Source of the DNA: an uncultured Clostridia bacterium
Lineage (GTDB): Bacteria; Bacillota; Clostridia; TANB77; CAG-508
Assembly (NCBI GenBank): GCA_934169725.1
Contig: CAKPOF010000002.1
Coordinates: 118,800 to 182,799, forward strand
Direction of reading: 5' to 3'
DNA: 64,000 nt
The notes under the pieces are model-generated. The model was not told where the DNA came from, ran no database searches, and was given only the letters and a program-made list of their open reading frames with translations. The translations under genes were made by a program, and so were the position numbers. Shown here one piece after another: positions 46,031 through 54,570 of the stretch (position 1 is the stretch's first letter; each line of letters begins with the position of its first letter).

Positions 46031-46072
46031 AAAAATTTTTATAAGTTAAATATTTTGAGTTGTGAATTGTAA
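46031..46072 (+). repeat. R1 solo arm, copy J
   Basis: AAATTTTTATAAGTTAAATA then TTTTGAGTTGTGAATTGTAA: a right arm of type 1, nearly the same as copy D. It lies between ftsL and the PBP gene. Confidence 0.7.
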
Positions 46073-46192
46073 CGAAAATTCTGCTTCGCATAAAATTTTT
46101 AATTATTAATACATATTATTAGTAAGTGATAATTTAAATAAAATTTATTAATTTGAATTTTAAAATTAGTTATGTAAAGGAGAATATGTATT

Positions 46193-47932
46193 ATGAAAGT
46201 AATGAAATTAAGTAGTAAGAAAAAAATGAGAAATATTCTTTTTATTTCATTTTTAATAATGGTATGTTTGATTGTAAGAATTGGATATATACAAATAATA
46301 AGTGGAAAAGAATTATCTAGATTAGCATATGAACAACAAACATTAGATAGAAAAATTAATCCCAAAAGAGGAACAATTTATGATGCAACAGGAAAAAATA
46401 TATTAGCTGTAAGCAGTACTGTTGAAACAGTTACAGTAAATCCTGTTAATATTAAAAATGAAGATAAACAAAAAGTAGCAAAATCATTAAGTGATATATT
46501 TAATTTGGATTATGAAAGCATATTGAAAAAGGTCAAAAAAAGAAGTTCAATAGAAACAATAGTAAAAAAGGTAAATAAAGAAAAGACTGATGAACTTAGA
46601 AAATGGATGGAATTAAATCAAATAACAACAGGGATAAATATTGATGAAGATACAAAAAGATATTATCCATACAACAATGTAGCATCACAAGTAATAGGAT
46701 TTTGTGGAAGTGATAATCAAGGGCTTGATGGGATAGAAGCAAAGTATGAAGAAACGTTAAAGGGAAAACAAGGAGCAATTCAAAAACACACAGATGCAAA
46801 AGGCGGAGAGATAGGAAAAGAAGGAGAAAATTATGTATCTGCAATAGATGGGAACGATGTTGTACTAACAATAGATTTGACAATACAATCTATTGTAGAG
46901 AAATATTTACAAGAAGCATGTATTGACAATAAATGTACAGATGGTGGGAGTATTGTAGTTATGAACCCTCAAAATGGAGATATTTTAGCAATGGCAACAT
47001 ACCCTAATTACAATTTAAATACACCATATGAACCATATACAGAAGAGCTAAAAAATACTTGGGATACAATGGAACAAAAAGATAAAACAACGTGTTTACA
47101 AGCTGTTTGGAGAAATAAATCAATAGCAGATACATATGAGCCTGGATCAGTTTTTAAATTAATAACTGCATCATCTGCATTAGAAGAAGGAATAACAGAA
47201 ACAGATAAAGCAGGTGAATTTAATTGTTCTGGAGGAATAGAAATAGCGGGAGTAAGAATAAAATGTTGGAGATATTATAGACCACATGGGGCAGAAAGTT
47301 TGAGGCAAGCTTTAATGAATTCATGTAATCCTGTTTTTATAGGGTTAGGCCAAAAAATGGGAGTAACAAAATATTATGAATATTTAGAAAAATTTAAATT
47401 ATTACAAAAAACAGGAATAGATTTACCAGGGGAAGCAGGAAGTATATTTCTTGCAAAAGAAAAGGCTGGACCAGTGGAGTTAGCAACAATAAGTTTTGGG
47501 CAAAGATTTGAAATTACACCTATTCAATTAGTAACAGCTGTTTCAAGTATTGCAAATGGCGGAAATAGTATAAAACCAAGAGTAGTAAAAAAAGTAATAG
47601 ATAGTGAAACAAAAATGGTTACAGATATACCAATTCAAAATGCTGGAAAGGTAATATCAAAAGAAACGTCAGAAAAAGTTTTAAGCATGATGGAAAGTGT
47701 TGTATCAGAAGGTACAGGAAAAAATGCAAAAGTAATAGGATATAGAATAGGAGGAAAAACAGGAACATCTGAAGATGGGGTAAATACTAATAAATATGTA
47801 ACATCATTTTGTGGCGTAGCTCCAATAGATAATCCTCAAGCAGTTGTTTTAGTAACTTTATATAATCCCACAGGAGAAGGGGGACACCAAGGAGGTGGGT
47901 GGTTCATTTTGTCGCTACATTTTATATTTTAA
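46193..47932 (+). CDS. spoVD: SpoVD/FtsI-like class B penicillin-binding protein, 5' part (interrupted by a 6-kb insertion)
   Basis: 579 codons; the first 566 are native and the last 13 come from inserted DNA. N-terminal membrane helix (about 13-31), PBP dimerisation domain starting RKINPKRGTIYDATG, transpeptidase with S319-x-x-K322 (GSVFKL), S377CN and K522TG. The native frame stops at GEGGHQG; the expected next residues (GGVAAPVGGQIFSEIL) appear at 53926 after the element. Rejoined length would be 668 residues with a PASTA domain, as in SpoVD. It crosslinks peptidoglycan with a SEDS partner. A CATATTAT at 46112 faintly resembles a SigE -10 site. Start has AAAGGAG. Confidence 0.9.
   Translation: MKVMKLSSKKKMRNILFISFLIMVCLIVRIGYIQIISGKELSRLAYEQQTLDRKINPKRGTIYDATGKNILAVSSTVETVTVNPVNIKNEDKQKVAKSLSDIFNLDYESILKKVKKRSSIETIVKKVNKEKTDELRKWMELNQITTGINIDEDTKRYYPYNNVASQVIGFCGSDNQGLDGIEAKYEETLKGKQGAIQKHTDAKGGEIGKEGENYVSAIDGNDVVLTIDLTIQSIVEKYLQEACIDNKCTDGGSIVVMNPQNGDILAMATYPNYNLNTPYEPYTEELKNTWDTMEQKDKTTCLQAVWRNKSIADTYEPGSVFKLITASSALEEGITETDKAGEFNCSGGIEIAGVRIKCWRYYRPHGAESLRQALMNSCNPVFIGLGQKMGVTKYYEYLEKFKLLQKTGIDLPGEAGSIFLAKEKAGPVELATISFGQRFEITPIQLVTAVSSIANGGNSIKPRVVKKVIDSETKMVTDIPIQNAGKVISKETSEKVLSMMESVVSEGTGKNAKVIGYRIGGKTGTSEDGVNTNKYVTSFCGVAPIDNPQAVVLVTLYNPTGEGGHQGGGWFILSLHFIF
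47884..47898 (+). repeat. Left attachment site (attL core) of the inserted element
   Basis: ACACCAAGGAGGTGG, identical at 14 of 15 positions to the right junction. The flanks CACC and GGTG form a small inverted repeat around the central bases. It encodes HQGG of the PBP in frame. Confidence 0.85.
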
Positions 47933-48008
47933 AATAATTCATTTAATTGTAGTTTAAAGTTTTTTAGTGTATAATTTAAAAAATATAAAATTAAAGGAAT
48001 GAGGAAAA

Positions 48009-48488
48009 ATGAATGAAGAAATTATTATAAGGAAGGCTAAAGAAAATGATTTTGAACAATTGCATGATTTAATTATGCAAGTACATAAAATGCATGTTAG
48101 ACAAAGAAAGAATATATATAAAGATATAGAGCCTTTAAATTTTGAAGAATTTAAAAACAATTTGCTAGATAGAAATAACATATATTTGGTGGCAGAGATA
48201 GATAAAAGAATAGTCGGTTTATGCTTTTCTGAAATAAAAGAAATATTTAATAATAGGATTATGAATGACAGAAGAATTTTAAATATTAGTAATATTTGTG
48301 TTGATAAGTATGAACAAAGAAAAGGAATAGGAAAAAAATTATATACACAGATTTTAAAGATAGGTAAAGGGAAAAATGTGGATAGTATATAATTAATGGT
48401 GTGGGGATTTAATAAAAATGCTATAAAATTTTACGAAAATATAGGTATGAATATTAAGAATTTAAGATTTGAACAAAAAATTCAATAA
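48009..48488 (+). pseudogene. GNAT-family acetyltransferase, interrupted by one stop codon
   Basis: The frame reads EEIIIRKAKENDFEQLHDLI, then NICVDKYEQRKGIGKKLYTQ, the acetyl-CoA binding loop of GNAT enzymes, and hits TAA at 48390. The same frame continues after it with LMVWGFNKNAIKFYENIGM, the expected C-terminal strand and helix, to a second TAA at 48486. A single GAA-to-TAA change would explain it. Probably inactive. First gene in the inserted element; substrate unknown. Confidence 0.8.
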
Positions 48489-48675
48489 TGCGGTATTTGT
48501 ATTTATATAAATTATAAAAACTCTTAAGTTGTGGGGGTTTTATTTTTTTTATTGAATAAAAGCTAGTATTATTGCTTTTGAGTATCAAATAATATTTATA
48601 TAGAAGAGAGAAAAGTAATAAATTTTTTTTACCTAAATAAACTTAAATATTAGAAAATAAAGAGGTAATTAAAAT

Positions 48676-48828
48676 ATGAAACAAGTTTTTAAAAGTTGTG
48701 TTGATAATAAGGAATTATATCAATTGCAAGTTGGAAATATGACTATTGAATTTAAATATTGTGAAAATGGTAAAGAAATTAATGAATGCATGTTAAATAT
48801 TTTAAGACAAAAAATCAAAATAGACTGA
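48676..48828 (+). CDS. Small ORF upstream of the recombinase, TnpW-like (uncertain)
   Basis: 50 residues with AGAGGT upstream. It has the look of a short beta-rich domain (YQLQVGNMTIEFKYCENGKE) followed by a helix (INECMLNILRQKIKI). Small proteins of this layout accompany serine-recombinase transposons of the Tn4451 type, such as TnpW, but the match is only in general character. Confidence 0.5.
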   Translation: MKQVFKSCVDNKELYQLQVGNMTIEFKYCENGKEINECMLNILRQKIKID

Positions 48829-48879
48829 TATATTACTGGGCGTACGTTATACTATAATAGAAGGGGGAAAGAAACAATA

Positions 48880-50533
48880 ATGGCTGGACGAAAATCAAAA
48901 TATTCTTTAGAGAATTCAAATACAAAAGTAACAAAGATATGGTCAGTTGCAATATATATAAGGCTTTCACAAGAGGATAGCAACAATGGAGGAGACAAGC
49001 AAGAAAGTAATAGTATTACAAGCCAAAAGGCATTATTAAATGAATTTATAGAAGAACATGATGATTTGATAGTTTATGATACTTATATAGATGATGGATT
49101 TACAGGGACAGATTTTAATAGACCATCTTTTCAAAGGTTATTAGAAGATATGAGAAGTGGAAATATTAACTGTGTCATTGTAAAAGATTTATCAAGACTT
49201 GGAAGAAACTACATAGAAGTTGGTAATTACATAGAGCAAATATTTCCACTATTTAATATTAGGTTTATTGCCATCAATGATAGTGTAGATAGCTTTAAAA
49301 ATCCTACAAGCACAAATACAATATTAGTACCATTTAAAAACTTAATAAATGATGAATACTGTAGAGATACATCAATAAAAATAAGATCAGCACTTAATGG
49401 AAGAAAAAAGAAGCGGAGAATTTGTGGGAGCATTTCCATCATATGGATATATAAAAAATCCAGAAGATAATCATAAGTTAATCATTGATAAAGAGTCAGC
49501 CGAAATTGTAAGAAAAATTTTCGAATGGAAAGTAAATGAAGGATTAGGAAACTTAAGTATATGTCACAGACTAAATGATATGGGAATTTTAAATCCAACA
49601 GGTTATAAAAAAAATAAATTAAAGCAAAATTATAATAATTCTAAAATTTTGCAAGAAGATTATTCTTGGTGTCCATCAACTGTTAGAAATATTTTAAAAA
49701 ATGACATTTACATAGGTAATATTACTCAAGGAAAAAGGAGAGTAAAAAGTTATAAAGTACATAAAGTGGAACAAGTACCAGAAGATGAATGGATTACAGT
49801 AGAGAATATGCATGAGGCAATTATAGATAAAGAATTATTCAATAAAGCACAGGGAATGAAGAATTTTGATACTAGAGTTCAAAATAGTGGAAAATTGAGT
49901 ATATGGGCGGGAATATTAAAATGTGCAGATTGTGGAAGGGCTATGCATAAAAAATATTGTAAAAATAAAAGTGGTACTGTTTATGAATATTATATATGTG
50001 GCACATATAGAAAAAAGTCCAATAAATTATGTACAAAACATACTATAAAAGTGGAAGGATTAGAAAATGCTGTGCTTACAGCTATTAAATTACATATAGA
50101 ATTACTTGTAGATACTGAAAAATTATTAGAGCAAATTAATAAATCAAACACTAAAAAGTCGGAAAATAATAATATTGAAAATATTAAAAGAACAAAGGAA
50201 ATAGAAATAGAAAAGATAAGTAATTTAAAAAGATGTTTATATGAAGATTGGAAAAATAATTATATAACAAAAAATGAATATTTGGAATATAGACATAAAT
50301 ATGAACAATATATAAATAAAATAAAAAAGTGTATTATAAATTTACAAGATCAGAAAAATCAGGAAGTGAAAAATGAAAATATAAACAATAAATGGATAGA
50401 AGAATTTAAAAAGCATAGAAATATAATGACTTTAGATAGAGTGGTTTTAACAGAATTAATTGATTATATAGAGATACATGAAAATAAGAAAATCACTATT
50501 CATTTTAAATTTTCAGATTATTACAATTCATAG
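48880..50533 (+). pseudogene. Large serine recombinase (TnpX/TndX-like), frameshifted
   Basis: 551 codons if joined. N-terminal resolvase domain with catalytic Ser in AIYIRLSQED, the IVKDLSRLGRNY motif, then the recombinase domain (GEFVGAFPSYGYIKNPED, LNPTGY), a zinc ribbon (CADCGRAMHKKYC, CGTYRKKSNKLC) and a coiled-coil C-terminus. The frame is lost at the A6 tract 49404-49409 within GAAGAAAAAAG: reading ALNGRKK must shift +1 to continue SGEFVGAF. Deleting one A restores it. It is the likely enzyme for insertion and excision of the element. The last codons (YYNS and stop) coincide with an R1-type end, TTACAATTCATAG. Confidence 0.88.
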
Positions 50534-50599
50534 TTTATGATAGGGTAAAATATGTAAGAGAATTATTTTACCCTAAGTTTATGAAATAAATTATTGTAA
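50521..50599 (+). terminator. Hairpin after the recombinase, framed by R1-like ends
   Basis: TAGGGTAAAATA / TATTTTACCCTA, perfect 12-bp stem (50541-50552 with 50564-50575). It is flanked by TTACAAT... and ...ATTGTAA with AGTTTATGA-type inner sequence as in R1 arms. It may be an R1-derived remnant that works as a terminator. Confidence 0.5.
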
Positions 50600-50661
50600 A
50601 AAAATATCAAATATGATAAGATGTCACTAAATAAAAGTATATTTTTAAGGGGATGAATAAT

Positions 50662-51210
50662 ATGAGTGTATATGTTGTTATAGCAGTAATTGTTGTATTA
50701 GTAATTTATTTGATAATACAATATAACAGTTTTATAAAAACAAATAATATTGTAAAAGAAGCATTTTCAACAATGGATGTTTATTTGAAAAAAAGATGGG
50801 ATTTGATTCCTAATTTAGTTGAAGTAGTGAAAGGTTATGTAAAACATGAAAAAGAAATATTTAATGAAATCACAGCTTTAAGAACTAATAGTTATGATAG
50901 TATGTCAATGAATAATAAAATAAATATTAATGAGCAATTGACACAAGGAATTTCAAAAATAATGGCTATTTCAGAAAATTATCCGGAGTTAAAGGCAAGT
51001 GAAAACTTTTTGCAATTAAGTAAGGATTTGACAAAGATTGAAGATGAAATCGCTAATAGTAGAAAATATTATAATGGTGCAGTTAGAATTTTAAATACAA
51101 AAATTCAAATGTTTCCAAGTAATATAGTTGCTGGAATGTTTGGGTTTAAACAAGTTAGTATGTTTGAAGCTAATACAGAAGAAAAAAATAATATAAAGGT
51201 GGAATTGTAA
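50662..51210 (+). CDS. LemA family protein
   Basis: 182 residues from ATG 50662, nine bases after AAGGGG (ATG 50653 overlaps that site). N-terminal membrane helix, then the LemA helical bundle with FSTMDVYLKKRWDLIPNLVEV and the C-terminal MFPSNIVAGMFGF. LemA proteins are membrane-anchored, often paired with DUF2207 or TPM-domain proteins; function is not well defined. Only one base separates it from the next gene, a DUF2207 protein. Cargo of the element. Confidence 0.92.
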   Translation: MSVYVVIAVIVVLVIYLIIQYNSFIKTNNIVKEAFSTMDVYLKKRWDLIPNLVEVVKGYVKHEKEIFNEITALRTNSYDSMSMNNKININEQLTQGISKIMAISENYPELKASENFLQLSKDLTKIEDEIANSRKYYNGAVRILNTKIQMFPSNIVAGMFGFKQVSMFEANTEEKNNIKVEL

Positions 51211-51211
51211 T

Positions 51212-53230
51212 ATGAAAAAATATATAAAATACTTTTTGGCTTTAATTTTATTATTAATACTTGTAATTCCAAATAAAGTTTCTGCAGAATCATCTTATAG
51301 TGAATATACTATTGAAAGTTATGATATTGATATGATTGTAAATGAAAATAATACATTTGAAATAACAGAAAAAATAACAGCAAATTTTAATATTTCAAAA
51401 CATGGAATATTTAGAAAAATACCATTAAAAAACAATGTTATAAGAAATGATGGAACTAAATCTACTAATAGAGCACAAATATCTAATATCTTTGTTAGTG
51501 AAAATTACACAACATATAAAGAAAATGGTTATGAGGTTATAAAAATTGGAAGCAGTAGTCAAACTTATACAGGAAGAAAATCATATACTATAAAATATAC
51601 ATATAATATTGGAAAAGATCCTTTGAAAGATGCAGATGAATTATATTTCAATTTAATTGGTGATGAATGGGATACAAGTATAAGTAATGTATCATTTAAA
51701 ATTACAATGCCAAAGCAATTTGATAAATCGTTACTAGGATTTTCAAATGGAAATACAGGTTCTATAAATAGCTCAAATGTTTCGTATAATGTAGATGGAA
51801 ATGTTATAAGTGGTCGTTTAAAAAATACATTGTTTGCAGGACAAGCTTTAACAGTTAGGCTTACTCTACCAGAAGGATATTTTGAGGGAGCAAGTTCAAA
51901 TATAGACATATATTCTATAGCTGTTATTATCATTTGTGTAATTTGTGTGTTGATAGCAGATAGATTGTGGGCAAAATATGGAAAAGATGATGAAGTAATT
52001 GAAACTGTGGAATTCTATCCACCTGAAGGATATAATTCAGCAGAGGTAGGTTTTTTGTATTATGGAACAGCAGGAACCAAAAGTGTAATTTCGTTATTAA
52101 TATATTTAGCAAATAAAGGTTATTTAAAGATTGAAGAAACAGAAGAACAAGGTATTTTTAAGAAGAACAAAGGTTTTAGGATTACAAAGATCAAAGAATA
52201 CGATGGAAATAATGAATGCGAGAGATTATTCTTTAATGGATTATTCAAATGTTCAAGAAGTGGTGATTCTTTAGATATGGATAAAGCAAGAGAAATAATG
52301 AAAGAAGCAAAAGCTAATGGTGAAAAAATCAGTTTTAAAGAGGCAATGAGTATGTCAAAATCTTCAAATGATAGTTCATCAAAAATTTCTGTAACAGCAT
52401 CTGATTTATATGACAAATTTTATAGTACATTAAACGAAATAGAATCAAAACTTAATTTAAAAGAAAATAAGAATAAAATATTTGAAACATCAGCAAGTAG
52501 AAAAAGTAAATGGTTAATATTAATGATTATTGCAATATTTGTATTAATAACAGTAAAACCTATGATGGAATATAGTGAATTTCTATTAATACCATTTGCA
52601 TTAATATTTCCAGGAGTAGGTCTCTTAATTATGTTCTCAATGATTTTTGGTGTAAATACAGGCTCTATGTATGTAAATGGAAAAGCTACAGATTCTCGTG
52701 TCGCAAGAGTTGTTTTAGGATTGATATTTGGTTTTATGTTTGGTGGAATGCCATGGGGATCTATAGTTCTACCTGTTTTAATTCAAAATCCTATGTATAT
52801 GCTTATGTATGTAATTGGATTTATTTGTATGGTAGTAATAATGTTATTTGTTAAGATTATGCCTAAAAGAACACCTTATGGAAATGAAATTTTAGGAAAA
52901 CTAAGAGGATTTAAGAGATTTCTTGAAACAGCAGAAAAAACTCAATTAGAAAGTTTAGTAGCACAAAATCCAGAATATTTTTATAATATTTTACCATATA
53001 CATATGCTTTAGGTGTATCAGATGTATGGATTAGTCAATTTGAAACTATTGCAATACAAGCTCCTAATTGGTATGATTCAAGAGATGGATTTGATATACA
53101 CACATTTGAAACTTTTATGACTACAACAATGTCATCTGCTTCAACAGCAATGTCATCTAGTCCTTCAAGTGATAGTGGAGGTGGTTCTTCAGGAGGAGGT
53201 TCTGGAGGAGGCGGAGGAGGTTCTTGGTAA
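51212..53230 (+). CDS. DUF2207 domain membrane protein with Gly-rich C-terminus
   Basis: 672 residues: signal peptide (about 1-25), an extracellular DUF2207 beta domain (about 28-220, with ISKHGIFRKIPLKN and YNIGKDPLKDADELYFNLIGDEWD), a membrane helix, a cytosolic part of about 180 residues, two to four further helices (near 430-545), and a tail ending GGGSSGGGSGGGGGGSW. The Gly/Ser tail is typical of this family. It probably forms a membrane complex with LemA. Function unknown; cargo of the element. Confidence 0.88.
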   Translation: MKKYIKYFLALILLLILVIPNKVSAESSYSEYTIESYDIDMIVNENNTFEITEKITANFNISKHGIFRKIPLKNNVIRNDGTKSTNRAQISNIFVSENYTTYKENGYEVIKIGSSSQTYTGRKSYTIKYTYNIGKDPLKDADELYFNLIGDEWDTSISNVSFKITMPKQFDKSLLGFSNGNTGSINSSNVSYNVDGNVISGRLKNTLFAGQALTVRLTLPEGYFEGASSNIDIYSIAVIIICVICVLIADRLWAKYGKDDEVIETVEFYPPEGYNSAEVGFLYYGTAGTKSVISLLIYLANKGYLKIEETEEQGIFKKNKGFRITKIKEYDGNNECERLFFNGLFKCSRSGDSLDMDKAREIMKEAKANGEKISFKEAMSMSKSSNDSSSKISVTASDLYDKFYSTLNEIESKLNLKENKNKIFETSASRKSKWLILMIIAIFVLITVKPMMEYSEFLLIPFALIFPGVGLLIMFSMIFGVNTGSMYVNGKATDSRVARVVLGLIFGFMFGGMPWGSIVLPVLIQNPMYMLMYVIGFICMVVIMLFVKIMPKRTPYGNEILGKLRGFKRFLETAEKTQLESLVAQNPEYFYNILPYTYALGVSDVWISQFETIAIQAPNWYDSRDGFDIHTFETFMTTTMSSASTAMSSSPSSDSGGGSSGGGSGGGGGGSW

Positions 53231-53306
53231 TCTTCTCTAGACATCATCAAATACAAAATTTTAGTGATATTTAATTTTTTAATAATATTAAGGAGAATTT
53301 AAGAAA

Positions 53307-53759
53307 ATGAATAATGATAATAATGAAGAATGGACATATGAAGTGTTTCATGGAATTATTACAATAATAGGAAGTGCTATTTTTTTTGGTATGTGTGGAT
53401 GGTTTTTTACGAAATCTGGAGATCATATGACACGAATTACTCTTATACCTTTTCTTGTTTGTGGTTTATCAGTATTAATAAGAGGAATAATTGTTTTAAT
53501 ACGAGGTTTAATTTTAAGAAAAGGTATGAAAGATGAAAATATTTCTGCCGAAAGTGTATTTGATAAATACGAAAAATTAAATATTGCAGAAAAAACATTT
53601 TCTAAAGTATACGTTATAGGCTTTTTAGTATTCTGGTTTGGACTTTTAATTTTATGTGATTATTTTGCAATAAAACAAGGACAACTATTGATGTTGGCTT
53701 TTTCTCTTATTTTTTGGATAGCAGGTATCTATATTGCAATCAAAAATTTAAAAGGATAA
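53307..53759 (+). CDS. Four-helix membrane protein, unknown (element cargo)
   Basis: 150 residues, AAGGAG site. Four hydrophobic segments (about 12-32, 40-65, 100-122, 127-146) with a charged cytosolic loop between the second and third. I do not recognise the family. It follows the DUF2207 gene by 76 bases and precedes a terminator, so it is likely part of the same transcript. Confidence 0.6.
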   Translation: MNNDNNEEWTYEVFHGIITIIGSAIFFGMCGWFFTKSGDHMTRITLIPFLVCGLSVLIRGIIVLIRGLILRKGMKDENISAESVFDKYEKLNIAEKTFSKVYVIGFLVFWFGLLILCDYFAIKQGQLLMLAFSLIFWIAGIYIAIKNLKG

Positions 53760-53841
53760 ATAAACATTATTTGAATTAGAAGTAAGTATATATACAAAAT
53801 AGTAGAAAAAATAATGATATTATAAAATTAAACATTTAAAT

Positions 53842-53886
53842 AAAAGACTAGATTTTGGAATAAAACTAATTTCTAGTCTTTTTTAA
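53842..53886 (+). terminator. Terminator at the right end of the element
   Basis: AAAAGACTAGA / TCTAGTCTTTT, perfect 11-bp stem with T-run, 33 bases before the right attachment site. Confidence 0.85.
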
Positions 53887-53918
53887 ATATATTATAATTA
53901 AATATGTAGTGATAAAAT

Positions 53919-53933
53919 ACACCAAGCAGGTGG
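53919..53933 (+). repeat. Right attachment site (attR core) of the inserted element
   Basis: ACACCAAGCAGGTGG; differs from the left copy only at the ninth base. It encodes HQAGG of the PBP in the same phase as the left copy. Confidence 0.85.
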
Positions 53934-54234
53934 TGTGGCAGCACCTGTAGGAGGGCAAATATTCAGTGAAATATTACCATATTTAGAAATAAACAAAGAA
54001 AATGTAGAAAATGAAGATAATATAGAAGATAGTGAAGAAGTAAAACAGGTTGAAGTTCCAGATATTATAGGAAAAAATATAAGTGAAGCTGAAAAAGTTT
54101 TAAAAGAAAATGATTTACAATTAAAAATAAAAAATGAAGAAGTAATAAATAATGAGGAGTTATGTATAAAAAATCAAGTACCACAAGCAGGAACAGTTAT
54201 AAATGCAAAAAGTTCTATTATGGTTGAAATGTAA
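53920..54234 (+). pseudogene. spoVD: SpoVD-like PBP, 3' part with PASTA domain (separated from its 5' part)
   Basis: In frame from HQAGG: VAAPVGGQIFSEILPYLEI is the last helix of a class B PBP transpeptidase, followed by an acidic linker and one PASTA domain (VPDIIGKNISEAEKVLKEND, then NQVPQAGTVINAKSSIMV). There is no ribosome-binding site; a GTG at 53935 is only a frame-internal codon. It cannot be expressed alone and is the missing 102-residue end of the gene at 46193. PASTA domains bind peptidoglycan or beta-lactams. murE follows as in Bacillus, where spoVD precedes murE. Confidence 0.9.
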
Positions 54235-54237
54235 TAA

Positions 54238-54448
54238 TTACTAGTCAAATTAGTTATATTTATAAACCTAAAATTCAATATATATTATTTTTTGAAATAC
54301 CGCGTAAGCGATCAAACGAACGTTAGTGAGTGCGAATTGGAGCAAACTACATACTAGTAATTTTAATATGTGGTTTGCGACACCAAGGTATGATAAAAAA
54401 TAATATATATTGAATTTTAGAGTAGGAGTATAGGTGTTTGACTAGTAA
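54238..54448 (-). repeat. Dispersed repeat family R1, copy G (complete, arm type 2)
   Basis: TTACTAGTCAAA terminal inverted repeats, inner arms AAAATTCAATATATATTATT, and a full core in reverse orientation from ATACCGCGTAAGCG to ACACCAAGGTAT, with hairpin GCAAACTACATA / TATGTGGTTTGC. It starts three bases after the PBP stop and fills most of 54235-54570. Confidence 0.92.
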
Positions 54449-54477
54449 ATGTTAAAAATAAAAAGTAGAAAAAAGTC

Positions 54478-54506
54478 TATACAAAATAAAATATTAGTTA
54501 TATAAT
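54478..54506 (+). promoter_or_regulatory. Probable promoter of murE and downstream cell-wall genes
   Basis: TATACA (54478-54483), 17-base spacer, TATAAT (54501-54506). It would let murE onward be transcribed even though the PBP gene is interrupted. Confidence 0.5.
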
Positions 54507-54570
54507 GTAGAAGATTAAACACAATAATTTGAGTTTGATTAATTATTAATAATCGAAAGGATTGAAAAAT

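Larger units (their letters stand above)
47884..53933 (+). mobile_element. 6.0-kb serine-recombinase element interrupting the PBP gene (skin-like)
   Basis: Bounded by the 15-base imperfect direct repeats at 47884 and 53919. It holds, all on the plus strand, a GNAT pseudogene, a 50-residue ORF, a large serine recombinase (frameshifted), LemA, a DUF2207 protein, a four-helix membrane protein and a terminator next to the right end. Removing one repeat unit plus the interior restores the PBP frame exactly. That is the organisation of intervening elements excised during sporulation (for example in sigK), but developmental excision is inference; two broken ORFs suggest possible decay. Confidence 0.88.

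Noticed and set aside
49404..49413. Programmed -1 frameshift on A-AAA-AAG in the recombinase
   Set aside because: The downstream frame requires +1 (or -2), so a classical -1 slip would not join the two halves.
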